From: Acanthaster planci
Lineage: Eukaryota > Echinodermata > Asteroidea > Valvatida > Acanthasteridae
Direction: 5' to 3'
Length of the DNA stretch: 64,000 nucleotides
NCBI RefSeq assembly: GCF_001949145.1
Contig: NW_019091482.1
Span: 260,116 to 324,115 of the forward strand
This document shows positions 57,609 through 64,000 of this stretch, one piece after another. How positions within the stretch are numbered: position 1 is the first letter of the stretch; each line of letters opens with the position of its first letter. Both the position numbers and the translations under genes were made by a program. Below the pieces are notes generated by a model. It ran no database searches. It was not told the DNA's origin and worked only from the letters and a program-made list of their open reading frames with translations.

Positions 57609-59848
57609 TTTGGTGGTGGTTTTTTGAATCAGAAACTTCAAAGTAAGTGGATATAATGGTGTGGGCATTGTCTAAGCTACAGACGTACATGTATTTTTGT
57701 ACATAAAAGCCTTCTAATGCGTGACGTACGTAGCAATGATCTGGTCCGCATGTGACACGACCAGCGCTCACCATTTGTGCATGTGCATTCTGCGTGTACA
57801 TACGTGGTCGTGCAGTATCCGGGACATTTCCTTTGAGCAGTAGCTGATGTGTAGGTGGTTTGGAGGTCTGTTCTGATGTTTTGTCGTGAAAAAGTTTGTT
57901 TTTCTGTTTCATACACATGTACCTACCAAAAGAAGATTTTGCAAATTGAAGGTGACAATTTGGTTTAATTAAAAAGGTAGGAGAGATTAACCACGACGTT
58001 TAGAACAATGTGCTGCTTTCTTCCTATGTGCAAAAAAGAGCCCTGTTTCGGGCACATGGTCCACCTGGGTTGCACATTATGCCATGTGTTATTAAGTGTT
58101 TTCCAGGTACCCAATGATGACAAAAAACGGGCACCCGGTTAAAAAAAAACAGGAAATGCACACCCCTAACTGGTTCTTCTAAGAAGAGATTGATTTCATG
58201 GTGTACCCACAAGCCCAAGTACCTCATTACGTGTAACTCCCACAATGCAAAGTTTCAAATCTGATACTGCACTGTACATGAACAAGTACCAGTACATGCA
58301 GGCATGTGAAATTCTGACACAAAGTTTTCTCTTGAAACTTATGTAGTCTGCTCTGTGGAAAAAAACGCAGAGGAAGCACTGAATACATGTTTGTACATTT
58401 ACTTCTGGCCACACCACAGGAAGCCCACGTTGCTGTGACAAGTACAAATTGGAAGTGTGTACCTCACAAAGGAAGCTTTTCAAATAAGTGACAGCAATGT
58501 CTGAATAGAAGCCTGTCAGTTGTGGTCAGGGGGGAGGAGCTGATCAATGCATTCTCTGATGGACAATGGGGTCACTCAAGTTGAAATTATAGGCAACCTG
58601 AGTAGACATTGTCACCTCTCACCTGAATGGGTTTGTTGGGCTGATCTGAAATACTACACGGTGGCCTGAAGTTGACTATTTTTTTCCCCCTCAAAATGTG
58701 ATTGTTTATCATGGAAAAATACATTTAATGCACCGACCTTCACTTTTATGTAGATGCATGTACATGTATAATAGCTTCAACATAGGCCCTAAGTGCACAG
58801 CTTTCTTGCAGTTTTTTGAAGCCCATGCTCTGTAATGTGTGGCGCAAGCTGACTGGCTCGCAGCAATGACTTGACGCAGCCTCAGCCAATGGCGAGTACG
58901 TTTAGAGTCTTCCTCTATTTTCACTTTGACCCAACTGTGCTTGATAATGGTTTGGAAAGTCTGGCATAAATAAGGCCCCTTTTGTGAAGGTGGTGTCGAT
59001 TGGCACTACGTGACAATGGATTCGAATCAATAAAGAGTCGAAAATCGGGTAAAAAATTTTATGACTAAAATTTTCAACACTTGTACCTTTTATACTAAAA
59101 ATTATAGAAGCCAATATCACATCTTTAAATCCTATGCATCCTCATTTCTACAGCCGATGGGTTAAGAGATTCAACAAATCACCACAACAGACGGAAACAG
59201 GAAAATAACAAGTAACATTAATTCTTGTCATTGCTGTGGACTGTTTCTAGCCGTTCTCTGGTGCATCAGTCCTTTCATTTTAAGACGTGCAATTGCACTT
59301 CCATGCTATCACACGCCTCAACGCTTCCCGAGAAGTGCAAATAATTGCATGCCTGAAACCATCCATACCGCACTCCTATCCTCTGCATGAGTTTACTTTA
59401 TAATTATGCTTCACAATTTTTGAAAAAATGAAATGAAAATGATCAAACATTAGGTCTACCTAACAGTTAGTGATGATAGAATCATTTTTAATTCTCCCAG
59501 CGAAACAGTTTTGCGTGACAGCAATCTTTAATCAATAAAAATCTACAAACAAATTATAGATGATAAACACTTCAAAGAGAGATCTTTGATGAACTATTCC
59601 CATACAAGAACCCTGCATATTAAAAAGCCGGCTATGCTGACGAGGTTTTTCTTATAAAATAGCAGGTTGTTTTGCAAATTTATGTTTATAAATCCAAAAT
59701 ATAAAGATGACCAAAATATAAACATTTTAAGGGTAACCAATGGGGGTATACTGGTCAGTCTGAAGCCCCCAGTCCAACAAAAACAGACTGCATTTTTTAT
59801 ATTGGCAGGCAGGTTAAAGCCGGGTAGGCTTGTTGACGGATGTTCCAG

Positions 59849-59912
59849 CCATGTCAAGACATATGTAATACACGGAATATACTACATGTACCAATTAGAT
59901 GTCTTGACATGG
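59849..59912. repeat. Perfect 14-bp inverted repeat
   Basis: ccatgtcaagacat and atgtcttgacatgg flank an AT-rich loop of about 36 bases. Confidence 0.8.
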
Positions 59913-60862
59913 AACAGCCTCAAGACGATGAGGGGTCAAGCGACGTAATGCTCAACGACCTTATTTTAAAGATGGCAACTGCGAGAGCGAATCCGTTAGA
60001 TTGAATGGACACAGTTAAAAAGACTGGAAAATACCTGAATAATCTGAGTGAAGTCATTCAATAAATGGTTTTTAGAAAGCGGAAAGGTCAAGAATCATGT
60101 TCGTGTGCAAAAGAAATTGCGCCCACGATGATCAGTGGGTGCGTCGAGATGTTCAATACGCCGACACGAAATTGCGTATACGGATGTGTGGCTAAGGATG
60201 GATTGGGAGTGAGAGTCCGTGCCACACTAGTGGGGCTAGGCTAGTGTATGAGGTGGTTAGCGTACGAGTTGGTGTGCACGAGTAGGAATGTGTACGAGTT
60301 GATCAGCATGCGTCTTGTACAAAAATCTTAGGACGTGGACGTCAGTCGTAATGTAATGAAGACTGACGTCCAACCTGGACTAGGCCCGTCCCCAAAACCA
60401 TCAATGCATGTAATCCGGTCATGCCAACATAGGCCTAACATGAAAATCTAGGTGGCTTTGAAATCACACTTTATTTTAACTTACCAATACTAGGCTTATA
60501 TGATCCCAGCACGGATGAACCACACTGCACTAAAACAACTGACACTAAAACGACAAACCATGCCATGGCAAACGGGGACCACGGCAGGAATATGCCGGAA
60601 AGACAGCGCAAGATTGACCACAATTGCCAAATTCAGAAAAAAAATGGCCGTTCATTGTCCTTATCTTACAGCCCCAATCACAAGTAGCTGATGACATACG
60701 TGACACTGTAATCTTACGCGCCTACTGGACGTTTGTGAAATACACGTTCCCAGAAATTAAAAGCTGGTAATCAACGAGAAGATAATGTGATTTATACCAG
60801 TGCCGCCGAGTACCAGGCAGTAAATCTGCGGTACGGTCGTCGTGAATGAATGAATCATTCAC

Positions 60863-60928
60863 CTGTCGGAAGTAATCAAAACAAAAAGTTGTGGATGCCA
60901 GGAATGAAAATACAATAACAATATACAT
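60863..60928 (-). CDS. Candidate signal-peptide exon, possibly the start of the NETO-like gene
   Basis: ATG at 60928 gives MYIVIVFSFLASTTFCFDYF and RQ, a good signal peptide, ending at CAG/GTGAAT in phase 0. The first confirmed NETO-like exon needs phase 1 upstream, so at least one further exon must lie between. I could not find it. It may be a chance match. Confidence 0.25.
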
Positions 60929-61350
60929 TGTGAACGCTTTAATCACATGCAGAAGTTATACAATAATGCCGAAAAAGATGATAGACTGGCCTACCTTTCC
61001 CGTCGTGTGTGGGTTTGGATAACTTTAGTTTATACAACAAAATTGATAATTTGGTTTAAAAAAAATTATAATTGTTCAAAACAGCGTATCTAAAAAAAAT
61101 TCTTACTAGAATTCGAAAACTTTCAGAATTCTGCTAGAAATCTGGTAAACATACTAATTCTGCAAAATTTCCTGTCAAAACCATTTTTTTAATTGTCAAA
61201 TTTAGCCGAAAAGCTGCGAAAATGGTCACCTTGTCTGTGCCATCTTGGTACCGAAGCATGAATGATTCACTCTCGATTAATTATGATTACCACTGGCTTA
61301 TGGTTAATCTTTCAGTCAGTCAGTTTGTTCGCATGATGCATCTATGAAGA

Positions 61351-61380
61351 ATAATAACCAATCACAATGGTCGTTGTGAT
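61351..61380. repeat. Palindrome of two CCAAT boxes
   Basis: accaatcacaatggtcgttgtgattggt: head-to-head CCAAT motifs forming a near-perfect hairpin. A CCAAT-type promoter site is possible, but no gene start is visible next to it. Confidence 0.55.
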
Positions 61381-64000
61381 TGGTCATTCAAAATTATACA
61401 TTTCTACGCTCTTGTCTCTTCTTTACAAATTTCTGGATCCGCACTTTCTTCCTTCTTGATCTCAAAGATAATTATTTTACGTGCTCGGTGACCCTTCAGT
61501 ACAACCGTTCTCCTGGACTGATCACATTAAACAATCTCTAAGTATCCGTTCAAAGAGAAACAGCATGAAGTCAGTTCTTAGTGCATGTATGCCTGAAATG
61601 CACTTGAAATTATATTCCCTATTTGTAATTTCCTGCAGTGTCTCTACGCAGTTGTCAAACCTTAGGGATGGGAGTTTGCTTTGCTAATTTGGAAAAATGT
61701 ACAGTTACAGATGATTTCAAGGGTTGATATTTCATTGTATGTACACAATACCTACATGTACATGTCAAGAAGTGACTGCACATATTGTTTACATATCTCT
61801 ATACCTTTCATAGCCATTAGGATATAATTCATTCCTATTCAACCAACTTGATTCGTTGATCTGACACTTTCCAAAAACAGCTCTACTCACCCAAATGAAA
61901 CAGCGCCCTCCGTTTGTGCGGTTTTCTTCCTCCGTTTCCAGCCAGTGGTTACACGGCCCAGGGGAGATAAAACAAAAACGCAAACAAACTAAAACACATC
62001 AAACTGAGTGCCGCATTAAAAGAAAGGCTCGATGCTATAATTTTCTCAGAAGAAAGCGCAAAAGGTGAGCTAAGGAGAGGTAACTGAATTAATTATAGCT
62101 CTATAGGCCCGTTACATGGTGCAGAGCGCCCCCACTCTAAGCTTCACTAAGCTGGCGTATGCTCCTTTCATTCGTGCTGTAAAACAGCAAATCATCCGCG
62201 ATTTCTTCGCCACGCCAGGGCACTTGTTGACTACACAAAAAATGTTATTTTGAAAATAATTGGTGCTTTAAATGGGCGTTTGCTACCGTGGCGCACAAAT
62301 TATAAGTTAACGATAAAGGGCGCAGGATTAAAAGTCTGAGTGTTCCCCCATGCCCCCTGCCGCAATATCCATACGGTGGCGTAACTAGCCCTTACAAAAT
62401 AAAGTCCATATAAGCCTACTCCATTTAAAATCTTGTTGCAATAAACAAAAACGCTTTGTGCAATCAAGCCACAGTAGGTTCAGTTAATTGCTTTTCAGCC
62501 ACTCTTAGCCCCTTAAAATGGAAAATAATTAATGTACTTCAATTATATTTCAGCCAAAGGGAACACCCTTGCCCACACACCCCTTTCTTTATCAGGATTA
62601 TTTTTCATAACTTCTGCAAAGATTGACACAAAAATGAAACGTGTGGGAGACAACCCTGTTTAAGTGCAGTGTCCAATTTTTTTTTAACTCAAATCACTTC
62701 ACTCATCAGTTCGGTTCTTTTCAGTGCTAATGAGCCAACAATTTATTTCAGAAATCAGACTACAATACCATAATCATCACATTCAAAAGAAAAATATAAG
62801 AGTTAGGATCACAGCAAGTCATGAATAGGGCTAAGAAGGGTCAGGATGAGTCTACAAATAAAAAATAAACTCGAGTCTGGAATCCTGACAAGTTTTTTTG
62901 AGCCTGAGAAAAACCCACAAATTCGCTTGGCATGTATTTTATCCATACTTTATGTTGAAAAAAATTGACAATAATCACAAAATTTCTATCTCGACATTAA
63001 ACTTGATTTCGTCTTCGTCTTTCATCTGATTTCGTGACATTATGAGAACCTGAACATCCTTGTCGGTTGACCAATTTGAAGTTTATTTGTGAAGTTGAAC
63101 AAATAATTTTCTACTTAAAATATTGGTTGTATAAATATAAATTGTACTTTCACTAAAATAAACATTCTAGCATATTTGTACGTCTGACAGCCGAATGAAC
63201 ACATGGTTTATAGTTTATACAGTACACTGCTACATGGGAAGTTTGGGGCGACTTAGACTGGTTCCCGTCCAGTACGTAGTCTCCACACGTCTTTCTGCAG
63301 ACGTCCTCCGAACGTAGGAACCGGTAGCGGGTTATGAAACCGGCAGAATTCTGCTGGTTGTATGTAAATAACGAAACGATTTCCGCTCAATGCACATTCA
63401 AGCAGCAGCTGTCAGCATATTTTGGTTTTTCTTCTCAGTTTCTGAAAATAACTTCACCGTAAATTGATCATTTATCTAAAATTTAACACAATAACTACTG
63501 ATATGATTTGAAATAAATTGCCGTAAAATGATTCATCGATCATAGTCACTGGAAAATAAATTACCACACTGTGATCAACAGAGGCTTAGCAAGGATAGGT
63601 ACTTGTGTTTTATTTGCCTCCTTGCAGAAACGTAATTCATTTAAAGGTCTTTGCCATTGCCCTGACAAAAAATCGAATATTCAGTATGCAAATTGACAGG
63701 GCTAATCGCATACGTTAAAGTGCAGCTAGCTACCGGTCCCTAAAAAAGTGATGGAGACCAGTCCAGGAGCGACTTAAGGGACGCCTTCTGTTGTCAACAA
63801 AAAGTGCACTGAAATGGTCAGCAAATAAAAACACACTGTAACCAATATCCAGTGAACCACAATGGGAAATCAAATCTCCACATTTAGTGAGTTACAAAAT
63901 GACCCTTTTCAGCAAATGCTATTAGAACTTCCATGTATTTGTGCGTTCCTTCTATTACGACCTCAGATACATAATCTTCATGGGGGGATTTTGAGACGCA

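Larger units (their letters stand above)
51527..64000. other. 12.5-kb region upstream of the confirmed NETO-like exons
   Basis: AT-rich, with many TACATG palindromes and inverted repeats. Only the weak signal-peptide candidate at 60863-60928 looks coding. The missing first CUB exons, if they exist, are either here and unrecognised or beyond the window. Confidence 0.45.

Noticed and set aside
57358-57918. Minus-strand open frame of 186 codons
   Set aside because: Overlaps the inverted-repeat pair and matches no domain; likely chance.
1-64000. tRNA or rRNA genes
   Set aside because: I looked for B-box-like GGTTCRANNCC sequences with a plausible cloverleaf and saw none that I could support.

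Overview
This is eukaryotic genomic DNA from an animal. The genes are split by many short-to-medium spliceosomal introns, the spacers are AT-rich and full of small transposon relics, and the proteins are metazoan types (a KIFC3-class kinesin-14 and CUB/LDLa membrane receptors). Dispersed palindromic TACATG repeats and dense MITEs suggest a marine invertebrate, possibly a non-vertebrate deuterostome. That placement is inference and the sequence does not fix the taxon. There is one assembly gap (5816-6296).

All three genes I can support lie on the minus strand. (1) 33759->7268: a complete or nearly complete C-terminal-motor kinesin of the KIFC3 type. I traced 17 exons with matching phases plus a candidate 12-nt start exon, giving about 1001 residues: an acidic N-terminus, long coiled coil, kinesin-14 neck, full motor and a short Ser/Thr/Arg/Pro-rich tail. 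Two of its introns use GC-AG splice sites, and one exon encodes a 36-residue tandem coiled-coil repeat. (2) 41007->38635: a complete three-exon gene for a 360-residue type I membrane protein with signal peptide, one divergent LDLa-like module, one membrane span and a long cytoplasmic tail. A TATA-like box and an AATAAA signal flank it. (3) 51526->47833: the 3' part of a NETO-like receptor (CUB, LDLa, membrane span, Gly/Ser/Tyr/His-rich tail). Its 5' exons were not located; a possible signal-peptide exon lies at 60928->60863. Genes 2 and 3 share an LDLa exon with an unusual CFRC start and identical exon phases, so they look like neighbouring relatives.

Between and inside the genes are repeats. 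These include a 368-bp long-inverted-repeat element (two copies), a MITE family with AATTCCAGAAATTAGGGGTC ends (three copies, one nested in another repeat), a 262-bp MITE with 44-bp ends, hAT-like elements (one with a perfect 8-bp target duplication), a five-copy about 190-bp dispersed element, a five-unit minisatellite, a 0.75-kb G/T-rich tract, and a 180-bp tandem repeat at the assembly gap. Outside the three genes I found no other convincing coding sequence. I did not recognise any RNA gene or CRISPR array.
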